Notes under the pieces: generated by a model | Told to the model about the DNA's origin: nothing | The model's input: only the letters and a program-made list of their open reading frames with translations | The model's database searches: none | Part shown: in pieces, positions 41,807 through 52,490 of the stretch | Position numbering within the stretch: position 1 is the stretch's first letter | Layout: each line of letters starts with the position of its first letter | NCBI RefSeq assembly: GCF_013394915.1 | Contig: NZ_CP056771.1 | Location: 310,001-374,000 of the forward strand | Source: Buchnera aphidicola (Aphis gossypii) | GTDB taxonomy: Bacteria; Pseudomonadota; Gammaproteobacteria; Enterobacterales; Enterobacteriaceae | Direction: 5' to 3' | DNA: 64,000 nucleotides | Made by a program: the position numbers and the translations under genes

Positions 41807-41870
41807 GTAACTCAAACCAGTTTATTCTATGTATTTAAATAATAAATACAAGAATATCATGGTTAGTTAC
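41807..41870 (-). repeat. Multi-part stem-loop in the bioB-bioD gap
   Basis: Nested complementary segments fold this 64-base stretch. Outer GTAACT / AGTTAC then ACCA / TGGT, inner ATTCT / AGAAT and TGTATTT / AAATACA, around a 7-base loop, with small bulges. It lies between the bioB stop and the bioD start, both on the minus strand. Role unknown: a processing or stabilising structure in the bioB-bioD transcript is one option. Confidence 0.5.
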
Positions 41871-41921
41871 TTAATTAATTATCTTTTATTTCAAATTTAA
41901 AAACAAAAAATTTTTTTATCT

Positions 41922-42944
41922 TTAAGCTCCGGCGTTATAATATTTCTCTTTATTTAATTTGATATTTTTTAAATTAAAGTTTTTTTCTTTTGTTTGATCT
42001 TTTTGATTATAATTAGGGAATAAATTTAATTTTTTAAAAAGCTTTAAATCATTTTCTTTCTCGGGATTATCAGAAGTTAATAATTTACATCCATAAAAAA
42101 TAGAATTTGCTCCAGCCATAAAACACATAGCTTGTGTTTGATCATTCATATCTTTTCGACCCGCTGATAATCGAATATAAGACCTAGGCAACATAATACG
42201 AGTAGCTGCTATAACTCTAATAAAATCAAATGGTTCTACATCTAAATTGTTCTCCATTGGAGTACCTTTTATTTTAACTAACATATTTATTGGAACACTT
42301 TCAGGTTGTTTAGGAAGATTTGATAACTGCATTAATAATTCCATTCGATCTTGTATTTTTTCTCCAAGACCAATAATACCTCCAGAGCATACTTTCATTC
42401 CAGCATCACGAACTACTTTTAAAGTTGTTAAACGTTCTTTATATGTTCTTGTTGTAATAACATTTTTATAAAAATTTTCAGATGTATCTAAATTATGGTT
42501 ATAAAAATCTAATCCGGCATTTGATAATCTTTTTGCTTGAGTGTTGTTAATACTACCTAAGGTCATACAAGTTTCCATGCCCATTTTTTTTACTTCTTTA
42601 ATAATTTTTTCTAAATACGGCATATCTTTTTCATTAGGATTTTTCCATGCTGCACCCATACAAAATCGAGTTGAACCTGAATCTTTAGCATTTTTTGCAG
42701 ATTTTAAAATTTGCTTCAATTCTAATAATGATTGTTTCTTTAATCCTGTTTTATACCTAGCACTTTGCGGGCAATATTTGCAGTCTTCTGGGCACGAGCC
42801 GGTTTTAATAGATAATAATGTACTGATTTGTATTTTATTGGGATTGAAATTTTCACGATGTTTTTTTTGAGCTTCAAAAACAAGATCAAAAAAAGGTTTT
42901 TCAAACAATGATTTTGTATCTTCTAGATTCCATTTTTTTTTCAT
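41922..42944 (-). CDS. bioB: Biotin synthase
   Basis: Radical-SAM enzyme inserting sulfur into dethiobiotin. The cluster motif is CPEDCKYC near residues 53-60. SAGRKDMND carries the conserved arginine ligand of the 2Fe-2S cluster, and YNHNLDTS is conserved. It has 340 residues (E. coli 346). It is divergent from bioA across 76 bp, the classic bio arrangement, but I do not see a recognisable BirA operator palindrome in that gap. Confidence 0.97.
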   Translation of the reverse strand: MKKKWNLEDTKSLFEKPFFDLVFEAQKKHRENFNPNKIQISTLLSIKTGSCPEDCKYCPQSARYKTGLKKQSLLELKQILKSAKNAKDSGSTRFCMGAAWKNPNEKDMPYLEKIIKEVKKMGMETCMTLGSINNTQAKRLSNAGLDFYNHNLDTSENFYKNVITTRTYKERLTTLKVVRDAGMKVCSGGIIGLGEKIQDRMELLMQLSNLPKQPESVPINMLVKIKGTPMENNLDVEPFDFIRVIAATRIMLPRSYIRLSAGRKDMNDQTQAMCFMAGANSIFYGCKLLTSDNPEKENDLKLFKKLNLFPNYNQKDQTKEKNFNLKNIKLNKEKYYNAGA

Positions 42945-43020
42945 GTCATCTCCAAAAAAATATGATTTTTTAAATTAAATGCTTATAATAAGGTATTCAA
43001 TATTTTATACATAAATCATA

Positions 43021-44307
43021 ATGAGTCAATCTGATATATTGTTTGATTATAAACATATTTGGCATCCATATTCTTCTATTATAAATCCTCTTCCTTGTTA
43101 TTCTGTTATATCAGGTAAAGGAGTATATTTAAAATTAAAAAATGGAAAGAACATAATAGATGGAATGTCTTCATGGTGGTCTGCTATACATGGATATAAT
43201 CATCCTATACTAAATAAATCTTTAAAGAAGCAAATAAAAAAGATATCACATGTTATGTTTGGAGGGATCACGCATCCTTCAGCTATTTTACTTTGTAGGA
43301 AATTAATTAAATTAACTCCAGAAAAATTAGATTGTATTTTTCTTTCAGATTCTGGATCAGTATCTATTGAAGTAGCAATAAAAATGTTGATTCAATATTG
43401 GACATCTTTAGGTCAAAACAGAACAAAAATATTAACTATTCGAAATTCTTATCATGGCGATACTTTTGCTGCTATGTCTATTTCTGATCCAGAAAATTCT
43501 ATACATAAAATATATAAAAATTTCTTACCAAAAAATTTGTTCGCAAAAGCTCCAACTTCTAATTTTAATCAAGAATGGGATGCTAATGATATTATATCAT
43601 TTCAAACAATAATAGAAAAAAATCAATTAAATATAGCCGGTGTAATATTAGAACCTATAGTACAAGGTGTGGGTGGAATGAAATTTTATCATTCTATATT
43701 TTTAAAAAAAGTTGAAGAATTATGTAAATATTATTCAATTCCATTAGTTTTTGATGAAATTGCTACAGGATTCGGTCGGACTGGAAAATTTTTTGCCTTT
43801 CAACATGCTAATGTTGTTCCTGATATATTATGCTTAGGAAAAGCTATGACTGGTGGCACAATAACATTAGCTGCGACTTTAACTTCGCGTAATATTGCTA
43901 ATACTATTAGTAGAAGTAATATTGGTTGTTTTATGCATGGGCCAACTTATATGGGTAACGCACTAGCATGTTCTGTAGCTCATGCTAATATAAAAATATT
44001 AGAAACAAACGAATGGAAAAAACAAGTTATTAATATTGAAAAAGAGCTGTTGAACAGTTTATTGCCGTTAATTGAACACCCAAGAGTCATTGATGTTCGT
44101 GTCTTAGGAGCCATAGGTGTAGTTGAATGCAAACAACACATTAATTTAAAATTAATGCAAAAATTTTTTGTAAAAAATGGTGTTTGGATAAGACCTTTTA
44201 AGAAATTAATTTATATTGTGCCTCCTTATATTATAAGCATAGAAAATTTAAAAAAACTTATTTATGTTATTCAAAAATCCTTAGATGAAAACATTTTATT
44301 TTTTTAA
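43021..44307 (+). CDS. bioA: Adenosylmethionine-8-amino-7-oxononanoate aminotransferase
   Basis: Converts 8-amino-7-oxononanoate (KAPA) to 7,8-diaminopelargonate using S-adenosylmethionine as amino donor. PLP fold-type I: the lysine is in LCLGKAMTGG near residues 278-287. HIWHPYSS at the N-terminus and MSSWWSAIHGYNHP are BioA-typical. It has 428 residues (E. coli 429). It is divergent from bioB and convergent with pgl, with only 5 bp between stops. Confidence 0.97.
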   Translation: MSQSDILFDYKHIWHPYSSIINPLPCYSVISGKGVYLKLKNGKNIIDGMSSWWSAIHGYNHPILNKSLKKQIKKISHVMFGGITHPSAILLCRKLIKLTPEKLDCIFLSDSGSVSIEVAIKMLIQYWTSLGQNRTKILTIRNSYHGDTFAAMSISDPENSIHKIYKNFLPKNLFAKAPTSNFNQEWDANDIISFQTIIEKNQLNIAGVILEPIVQGVGGMKFYHSIFLKKVEELCKYYSIPLVFDEIATGFGRTGKFFAFQHANVVPDILCLGKAMTGGTITLAATLTSRNIANTISRSNIGCFMHGPTYMGNALACSVAHANIKILETNEWKKQVINIEKELLNSLLPLIEHPRVIDVRVLGAIGVVECKQHINLKLMQKFFVKNGVWIRPFKKLIYIVPPYIISIENLKKLIYVIQKSLDENILFF

Positions 44308-44312
44308 AAAGT

Positions 44313-45317
44313 TTAAATTGTATAAGTCAGTATCCATAGAGGTTCTATACCTGTAGAGTATGTATTTAATTTTGTTAAATATCCTGTTTTTTGATTGATA
44401 CTATATATAGAAAAATTATTAGATTTCTGACTTGCTACAATTATATATTTATCATAAAAATCAATACAGAACGTGCGCGGCTGCTGTTCTATATAGTAAA
44501 TTTTCACAAAGGAAATAGTACCATTATTTTTATTTATACGAAATAGTGAAAGACTATTTAACATTCTATCAGAAACATATAAAAAATTACCGCATGATGT
44601 TAAATGAATATCAGCAGACCAATATTGATGAAAAATAATATTATTTTCTATAATTGAAGTGTTTTGTATATTTTCCACTTTAAATATATTTTTTCTTATA
44701 TAGATTTTCCAAACATCTATAGTACCATTAAGCTCATTGATAGTATAAATAAAATCTTCATTAGGATGAAAACTAATATGACGTGGTCCTGAGTTCAATT
44801 TAGTTTGAATAAATTTTTGTTTTGTATGTTTTAATATTCCATGTTGTGTCAAATTATATAAATAGATACAGTCTTCTTTTAACGCAGTTACAAATAATAT
44901 ATTATATTTTATATTCATTAATGCTGCATGGCATCCATTAATATCATAAATAATTTGAATTGGATCTTTAGGAATTCCATATTGATTTAATGGAATAACA
45001 CTGAGAGAATTAGTATGGTATGAACTACAAAATAAAAGGTTTTTTTTAGGACTAAAAGAAATATAATTAGGACTTCCTGGAATACAACTTTCATTTTTTT
45101 TTTCTAAATAACCATCTTTTTTGATAGTATATACAATTATACGATTTTTAGGACGAATTCCGACATATAATAAATTTTTATCCTTAATATAATTAATTGG
45201 TTGCACATTTCCATCAGTGTTAATTGTTTGAATTAATTCCATTTTTCCGTCTGGATATAAATCCCATGCTTCTATAGTTTGACTGGTTGAGTTAGCAATA
45301 TAAACAATTTGTTTCAT
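44313..45317 (-). CDS. pgl: 6-phosphogluconolactonase
   Basis: Hydrolyses 6-phosphogluconolactone in the oxidative pentose phosphate pathway. It is a seven-bladed beta-propeller of the YbhE type. It begins KQIVYIANSTSQTIEAWDL, like E. coli Pgl, and the propeller repeats GPRHISFHPNEDFIYTINELNG and FLYVSDRMLNSLSLF are clear. It has 334 residues (E. coli 331). It is adjacent to bioA, as in E. coli. Confidence 0.95.
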   Translation of the reverse strand: MKQIVYIANSTSQTIEAWDLYPDGKMELIQTINTDGNVQPINYIKDKNLLYVGIRPKNRIIVYTIKKDGYLEKKNESCIPGSPNYISFSPKKNLLFCSSYHTNSLSVIPLNQYGIPKDPIQIIYDINGCHAALMNIKYNILFVTALKEDCIYLYNLTQHGILKHTKQKFIQTKLNSGPRHISFHPNEDFIYTINELNGTIDVWKIYIRKNIFKVENIQNTSIIENNIIFHQYWSADIHLTSCGNFLYVSDRMLNSLSLFRINKNNGTISFVKIYYIEQQPRTFCIDFYDKYIIVASQKSNNFSIYSINQKTGYLTKLNTYSTGIEPLWILTYTI

Positions 45318-45360
45318 ATAGTTCCTGTTATAAAAATGAAATTTTATTTTTTAATTAATT

Positions 45361-47772
45361 TCAATTGTTTAATGTTTTTAAATTTTTTAATAAATTTATA
45401 ATCCAATTTACACGTATAGAATCGCTTTCAAAACTATGAAAAAATTTTAATTTTGTAGAATCAATCATTTTCCAAAGATTAGGTTCATTTTTAAAAAGTG
45501 AAAGTAAATATTCCATATTAATTGAATTTTTTTTATTAAACTTTATAATTCCTATATTTTTATTAGATTTAATATGTGAAATACCAATTTTTTTTGTGAG
45601 TAATTTGATCTTTGCAATTAAAATTAAATTTTTAGCAGATGTCGGTAGCTTTCCAAATTGATTAAGAAGCTCTAAAGATATTGTTTCAATTTCTTTTTCG
45701 CTTTTAGCATTTTCAATTTTTTCATAAAAAAATAATCGTTGATTTACATCAAAGATGTAATTTTTGGGCAATAAAGCAGGAATATATAGTTCAATGTATG
45801 ATTTTTTGATTAAATTCTCTAATAATATTTTTTTTTCTCCATTTTTATAAATTTTAATAGTTTTATGTAATAATTTCATATATAAATCAATCCCTATGCA
45901 ATCAATATGACCACTTTGTTCTTTTCCAAGCAATTCACCTATTCCTCTAATTTCTAAGTCTCTATTAGATAAATTAAATCCTCCTCCAAAGTTATTTGTT
46001 ATAGCAATCGCTTCTAATCTTTTTTGAGCATCTAATGTAATTTTTTTAAAATTTTTAACAAATAAAAAAGCATATCCTTGATTGTTAGCGCGTCCAATTC
46101 TACCTCTAAGTTGATGTAACTGAGATAAACCAAAATGATCTGCGTTTTCAATAATAATGGTATTTGCTTTAGGTATATCAATACCACTTTCTATAACAGT
46201 AGTGCAAACTAATACATTAAAATAGTTGTGATGAAATTCATTCATTATTTGCTTTAATTCAATATAGTTCATTTTTCCATGAACAATTTTAATTTTGGCA
46301 TGAGGAACTACATTTAACAATTTTATAACTACATTATCAATTCCTTGAATTTGATTATATATATAATATACTTGTCCGCCTCTAGATATTTCTTGGGAAA
46401 TTGCTTTTTTTATTAAAACCGGACTATATTCTTCTATAAAAGTTTTTATTTTTTTTCTTTCTTTTGGAGGATTAGATATAATAGATAAGTCTTTTATTCC
46501 ATGCATTGCCATATTTAATGTACGAGGGATTGGAGTTGCTGTTAAAGTTAATATGTCAATATGAGAATATATTTTTTTAATTATTTCTTTATGAATTACA
46601 CCAAATCGGTGTTCTTCATCAATAATTAATAAACCAGGATTATACCATTCAATATTTTCGAACAAAATTTTATGAGTACCTATCAATATATTAATTTTAC
46701 CAATACTAATATTTTTTAAAATTTTTTTCTTTTCTTTTATACTTCGAAACCTAGATAATATATCTATATTTATAGACCAATTAGAAAATCTTTTTGAAAA
46801 ATTATTAAAATGTTGTTCTGCTAATAATGTTGTTGGAACTAAAACAATAACTTGTTTTTTATTTGATATACATATAAAAGCAGCTCTCATTGCAACCTCT
46901 GTTTTTCCAAAACCTACATCACCACAAATTAATCTGTCCATAGGAATAGATTTGTTCATATCATTTAATACAGAATTTATAGCGTTTCTTTGATCTAAGG
47001 TGATTTGAAAAAAACAATCTTGACAAAAAAGATTATATTGTTTTTCATTTTTTTTAAACGAAAAACCTTTTTTGGATAGTCTATTCGCATAAATATTTAA
47101 TAAAATTGCGGCATGATCATATAAATTTTGACTAATTTTATTTTTTTCTTTATCCCATTTATCACCACCTAATTTATGTAAAATAACATTTTTTGATGAA
47201 TTTTCAGAATATGGAAAAATTAAATGTAAATATGAAATAGGCACATACAACTTATTTTCTTCTGCATATAAAATCACTAAATATTCAGACTCATAACTAG
47301 CTGTTTTTATTGTAGTTAATCCTTGATATCTTCCAATTCCATGCTGAACATGTATAATAAGATCATTAATTTTTAATTGGTATAAAAATTTGTTTTTAAT
47401 AGGTTTAATATTTATACTATTAGTAGTTTTAATTATTTCTTTTGTAGAGATAAATAAAAAATTTTTTTTAACATCTATAAAATTTTTATGCAAATTTCCT
47501 ATAATGTAAAAAAAATTACTTTTATCATTAACATCATAAATATTTGTTATGTTTTTAGGGTAAATATTTTTTAAATTTAAAATTTTTAAAACTGTCATCA
47601 AACATTCTTGTTTTGTTATAAAAAAAATAATTTTTCCTGAAAAATTGTATAAAAAAGAAAAAATTTTTTTAGAATTTTTTATATTTTCATTTGTTTTTAA
47701 CAAACTTGGCAGCTTCTGACAATAATAGTTCAAGGGATGTTTATTTACTATCTCTTCAAAGATAATTTTCAT
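45361..47772 (-). CDS. mfd: Transcription-repair coupling factor Mfd, lacking the UvrB-like N-terminal domains
   Basis: DNA translocase that moves or removes stalled RNA polymerase. It has 803 residues against 1148 in E. coli: homology starts near E. coli residue 340, so the UvrB-like and UvrA-binding domains are missing. Retained are the RNA-polymerase-interacting domain (INDLIIHVQHGIGRYQG, residues about 135-151), Walker A GDVGFGKTEVA at 284-294, the DEEH box (DEEHRFG), LTATPIPRTLNMAM, the helicase motif QLHQLRGRIGR, and the C-terminal domain. The start region is open from ATG 47772 with no upstream N-terminal homology visible in the gap. Confidence 0.94.
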   Translation of the reverse strand: MKIIFEEIVNKHPLNYYCQKLPSLLKTNENIKNSKKIFSFLYNFSGKIIFFITKQECLMTVLKILNLKNIYPKNITNIYDVNDKSNFFYIIGNLHKNFIDVKKNFLFISTKEIIKTTNSINIKPIKNKFLYQLKINDLIIHVQHGIGRYQGLTTIKTASYESEYLVILYAEENKLYVPISYLHLIFPYSENSSKNVILHKLGGDKWDKEKNKISQNLYDHAAILLNIYANRLSKKGFSFKKNEKQYNLFCQDCFFQITLDQRNAINSVLNDMNKSIPMDRLICGDVGFGKTEVAMRAAFICISNKKQVIVLVPTTLLAEQHFNNFSKRFSNWSINIDILSRFRSIKEKKKILKNISIGKINILIGTHKILFENIEWYNPGLLIIDEEHRFGVIHKEIIKKIYSHIDILTLTATPIPRTLNMAMHGIKDLSIISNPPKERKKIKTFIEEYSPVLIKKAISQEISRGGQVYYIYNQIQGIDNVVIKLLNVVPHAKIKIVHGKMNYIELKQIMNEFHHNYFNVLVCTTVIESGIDIPKANTIIIENADHFGLSQLHQLRGRIGRANNQGYAFLFVKNFKKITLDAQKRLEAIAITNNFGGGFNLSNRDLEIRGIGELLGKEQSGHIDCIGIDLYMKLLHKTIKIYKNGEKKILLENLIKKSYIELYIPALLPKNYIFDVNQRLFFYEKIENAKSEKEIETISLELLNQFGKLPTSAKNLILIAKIKLLTKKIGISHIKSNKNIGIIKFNKKNSINMEYLLSLFKNEPNLWKMIDSTKLKFFHSFESDSIRVNWIINLLKNLKTLNN

Positions 47773-48172
47773 AATAGAATGTTTTTAAATAAAATAAAAA
47801 TGCTTTAATTTTGATTAAAAATTTCAAAAAAATAATTTTTAAAATTAAATTATATCGATACTGAAAATATTTTATATACATCAATTATATTTTCTAAGTT
47901 TTTGGTTTCACAATTAAATTAAAATAAATTTAATTATTTACAAAAATTGCAGTAATTTATTGTAAAGTAAATGTAAATAAAATAATGATGCTATTTGTAG
48001 TTTATTATATTATTTTTTAAAAAAAAATATTATAATTTAGTTTTAAATTTTTTATTTTAATTATGATAAAATACTATTTCGCATTTAATTTGGCTGTTTT
48101 TACTAATAAAATTTTTATTTAAAAAATATTAAAATTTATTAAAAAAAAATTTATCAAAAAAAGATATCTTTA
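47773..48172. other. Divergent mfd-lolC intergenic region
   Basis: About 400 bp of very AT-rich sequence between divergent genes. I see no ORF, RNA gene or clear hairpin. It must hold the promoters of mfd and of lolCDE, not distinguishable from background by eye. No recognisable Mfd N-terminal remnant is present. Confidence 0.6.
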
Positions 48173-49372
48173 ATGTATAAGCCCATATATATATTTATTG
48201 GTTTTCGTTATTTTTGGAACTCTCATTTAACAAATTTTAAAAAAATTATTACTATTTTATCTATTATAGGTGTTAGTATCGGAACAGCATCTATTATTAT
48301 TACAATGTCCTTAGCAAATGGATTTCAGAGTGAATTTAAAAAGAATATTCTCTCATTTATTCCTCATTTAATTATTACAAATAATAGTTATTATATCAAT
48401 GAATCTAAATTTCCTAAAAATATTTTAAAATTAAAAAATATTCAAAAAGTATCTGGTTTTATCAGTAATAAAGTTCTTGTTCAAAGTAAAAAAAATATTA
48501 CTATAGGTGAAATTATTACTTTTAAAGAAGAAAATTACAATACTTTTAAAACTTATAATATTAAAAATTATTTATATACACTTAATTCAAAAGAAAAGAA
48601 TATTATCTTAGGTAAAAAATTAGCAGAAAAATTAAATGTAAATATTAATGATTCAATTAAACTGATAATCTTGCCTAATAATAAAAAAAATTTTTTAAAA
48701 AAAAAAATTAATGCACAGTTATTTAAAATAACTGGTTTATTTAACACAAAAAATGATATTGATGGTTATCAAATGTTAATTAACACTGAAATTGCTTTAA
48801 ATTTTTTAAATTATGATAAAAATTACGTGACTGGCTGGAGAGTTTGGTTAAGAGACCCATTTTCTTTTAACATAAATACGTTTAAAATCAAAGAAAATAA
48901 TTTAATCTTTTTAGACTGGAAAAAACAACAAGGTGAGTTTTTTAAAGCAATACAAATTGAAAAATATATTATGTTTCTTTTTTTTATTTTAATTTTATTG
49001 ATTGTAGGAATTAATATAGTTATTACTTTAACAGTGAATATCATAGAAAAGCAAAATATTATTGCAATTTTACAAACGCAAGGATTATGCCGAAAAAAAA
49101 TTATGTTAATATTTGTTACATTGGGAGCAAGTACTACTATAATTGGAAATTTTTTAGGAACATTAATTAGTTTCATATTAATATTTCAAGGAAAAATTAT
49201 TAATTTTTTAATAAACACTTTGTTTAGTAATGTAAGCGTTCCAATAAAAATTTTTCCTATTCAGACTCTTATAGTTAATATTGTATTTACATTAATTTCT
49301 ATTTTATCTACATTATATCCAATTTGGAGTATTACCAAATCAACACCTTCTAAAATTTTATCTTATGAATAA
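48173..49372 (+). CDS. lolC: Lipoprotein-releasing system permease LolC
   Basis: Membrane subunit of the LolCDE exporter that releases outer-membrane lipoproteins from the inner membrane. FtsX-type architecture: an N-terminal helix (residues about 25-50 with IIGVSIGTASIIITMSLANG), a large periplasmic domain, then three C-terminal helices. It has 399 residues, as E. coli LolC. Poly(A) runs near 48690-48705 are in frame. Its end overlaps lolD by 8 bases. Confidence 0.95.
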   Translation: MYKPIYIFIGFRYFWNSHLTNFKKIITILSIIGVSIGTASIIITMSLANGFQSEFKKNILSFIPHLIITNNSYYINESKFPKNILKLKNIQKVSGFISNKVLVQSKKNITIGEIITFKEENYNTFKTYNIKNYLYTLNSKEKNIILGKKLAEKLNVNINDSIKLIILPNNKKNFLKKKINAQLFKITGLFNTKNDIDGYQMLINTEIALNFLNYDKNYVTGWRVWLRDPFSFNINTFKIKENNLIFLDWKKQQGEFFKAIQIEKYIMFLFFILILLIVGINIVITLTVNIIEKQNIIAILQTQGLCRKKIMLIFVTLGASTTIIGNFLGTLISFILIFQGKIINFLINTLFSNVSVPIKIFPIQTLIVNIVFTLISILSTLYPIWSITKSTPSKILSYE

Positions 49373-50057
49373 TATAATTTTACAATGTATCGACTTAACT
49401 AAATCTTACAAAAATAACAAAAAAATCACTCATGTTTTAAAAAAAACATCATTTTTTCTTAAAAAAAGTGATATAGCAGTTATTGTTGGAAAATCGGGCT
49501 CTGGAAAAAGTACTTTTTTGCACTTAATTAGCGGCTTAGAAAAACCCACTTCTGGAACTATTTTATTTAATGGTATATCATTAAGTTCAATGTCATCTAA
49601 TCAAATAGCTCAATTAAGAAATTCAAATTTAGGGTTTGTTTATCAATTTCATCATTTATTGTTAGATTTTAATGTACTTGAAAATGTTGCAATGCCATTA
49701 CTTATTAGTAATAAAACTATTAAAGAAGCTAAAGAAAAAGCGCACGAAATGTTAATTAAAGTTAACTTAGAAAAAAAAATTAAAAAATACCCATCTGAAT
49801 TATCTGGCGGTGAGAGACAAAGAGTAGCTATTGCTCGAGCTTTTATTAATACACCAAAATTGATAATAGCAGATGAACCTACTGGAAATTTAGATTTTTA
49901 TAATGCAAAAATAATTTTTGACTTAATATTTGAGTCGAATATTAATTTAAAAACTTCTTTTTTAATTGTGACACATGATCTTTTATTCGCAAGAAAAGCA
50001 CATGTTTTATTGGAAATAAAACATGGTCAACTAAATATAAAAAAATATATTCAATGA
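49365..50057 (+). CDS. lolD: Lipoprotein-releasing system ATP-binding protein LolD
   Basis: Cytoplasmic ATPase of LolCDE. It has Walker A GKSGSGKST near residues 43-51, the Q-loop at YQFHHLL (LolD/MacB-type), signature LSGGERQRVAIARAF near 144, Walker B LIIADEPTGNLD and the H-loop VTHD. It has 230 residues (E. coli 233). It is translationally overlapped with both lolC and lolE. Confidence 0.97.
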   Translation: MNNIILQCIDLTKSYKNNKKITHVLKKTSFFLKKSDIAVIVGKSGSGKSTFLHLISGLEKPTSGTILFNGISLSSMSSNQIAQLRNSNLGFVYQFHHLLLDFNVLENVAMPLLISNKTIKEAKEKAHEMLIKVNLEKKIKKYPSELSGGERQRVAIARAFINTPKLIIADEPTGNLDFYNAKIIFDLIFESNINLKTSFLIVTHDLLFARKAHVLLEIKHGQLNIKKYIQ

Positions 50058-51295
50058 ATTTTTTGCCTTTTTTTATTGCAAAACGCTTATATTTAAAAAA
50101 CAATAACAATCATATGATTTTTTTGATTTCTATTTTATCTAAAATAGCGATTTCTTTAAGTGTTTTTGTATTAATTATCAGTGTTAGCGCTTTAAATGGA
50201 TTTAAAATATTAGTAAATCAAAATATTTTATCATCTTTGCCTCATGGAATTATACAGTCAATAAACGAACCATTTCCGCGTTCTCAGGAGATTATACGAA
50301 AAATTAATTCCATATCAGGAGTAAATTACTCTGAACCATACATTTTAATGAATGCAGCTTTATTTAAAAAAAATGAAATTAAATTTTTTAATGTTAAAAG
50401 TTTTACAGATATAAAACATATAAAAAAATATTTTTCTTTTCAAAAAGAGAACTATCAGTTAGAAAAGTTAAATAATTTTAAAAATAATCAAATCATTATT
50501 TCTTCTGACTTGTCTAAAGACTTAAAAATAAAAGAAGGAGATTGGATTGATTTCATAATTGTAGATAATAAGTTTTCTTTTCAATTGAATAAAATAAAAA
50601 TCTTTTCTTTTCAAATTAAATCTATATTTAATTCTAATGGAGTTTCAAATGCTAATATTGGGTTAATTCCATTTGCTTTTTTTCAAGATCATTTTGATAT
50701 AAAAAATCATATTAATGCTATTGAACTATATATGTCGCATCCGTTAAAGGCTAATAAAGTTATTTTAGATGTAGCTAAAAAAATTAAAATTCCTGTTGTT
50801 TTATACACCTGGATTAGCGACTATAAATATATATATAATGATATTAAAAAAATAAAAACAATTATATATATTACATTGTTAATGCTAATAATAATCTCTT
50901 CTTTTAGTGTGATATCTGTATCGTTATTATCTATCTCGAAAAAAATAAAAGATATTTCTATTTTACGTAGTATCGGTGCTAACAATATTCTTATTAAACT
51001 TATTTTTTTATATTATGGTTTTCGTTTTATTTTAATAGGAAGTTTGATCGGTTTGGTATCTGGTGTTATAACTATTTTAAATTTCAAAAACATTATATTT
51101 TTTTTAGAACAACATTTTAGCGGCAACTTATTGATAAACAACATTTATTATCATAATTTTTTATTATTAGACTTAAATTTATCAGATATAATAATTATTT
51201 TTATCAGTACTATAGTAATAGGAATTATTTCGAATTTATACCCTGCATATTATGCTTCAAAAATAGATCCTAACAAAATTTTAAAAAAATTTTAA
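50054..51295 (+). CDS. lolE: Lipoprotein-releasing system permease LolE
   Basis: Second membrane subunit of LolCDE, homologous to LolC. An N-terminal helix with VLIISVSALNGFKILV precedes the periplasmic domain and three C-terminal helices including ISILRSIGANNILIKLIFLYYG and the terminal NLYPAYYASKIDPNKIL coupling region. It has 413 residues (E. coli 414). It overlaps lolD by 4 bases. Confidence 0.95.
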   Translation: MNFLPFFIAKRLYLKNNNNHMIFLISILSKIAISLSVFVLIISVSALNGFKILVNQNILSSLPHGIIQSINEPFPRSQEIIRKINSISGVNYSEPYILMNAALFKKNEIKFFNVKSFTDIKHIKKYFSFQKENYQLEKLNNFKNNQIIISSDLSKDLKIKEGDWIDFIIVDNKFSFQLNKIKIFSFQIKSIFNSNGVSNANIGLIPFAFFQDHFDIKNHINAIELYMSHPLKANKVILDVAKKIKIPVVLYTWISDYKYIYNDIKKIKTIIYITLLMLIIISSFSVISVSLLSISKKIKDISILRSIGANNILIKLIFLYYGFRFILIGSLIGLVSGVITILNFKNIIFFLEQHFSGNLLINNIYYHNFLLLDLNLSDIIIIFISTIVIGIISNLYPAYYASKIDPNKILKKF

Positions 51296-51379
51296 TTATT
51301 TAATATTATAAAGAATTTGCAATTAATTAAAATTTTTTTATTAATTTAATATTAATTATATATTTTATTAACACAATAA

Positions 51380-52390
<1,011 letters not shown>

Positions 52391-52420
52391 AAAACAGATT
52401 TATATTTCCAATATAAAAAT

Positions 52421-52450
52421 CGCAGTATTAAGTGTATACTTAATACTGCG
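52421..52450. terminator. Perfect 13-bp hairpin between gapA and queF
   Basis: Thirteen-base arms starting CGCAGTATTAAG are perfect reverse complements around a 4-base loop. It sits between convergent genes; on the minus strand the stem is followed by ATTTTTAT, the expected U-rich tail, so it can terminate queF and probably also gapA. Confidence 0.75.
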
Positions 52451-52490
52451 TATTGAAAAAACAATTATAAAATATTAAATAAATTAATTT

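Noticed and set aside
42945-43020. BirA operator between bioA and bioB
   Set aside because: No palindrome resembling the TTGTAAACC/GGTTTACAA half-sites is present.
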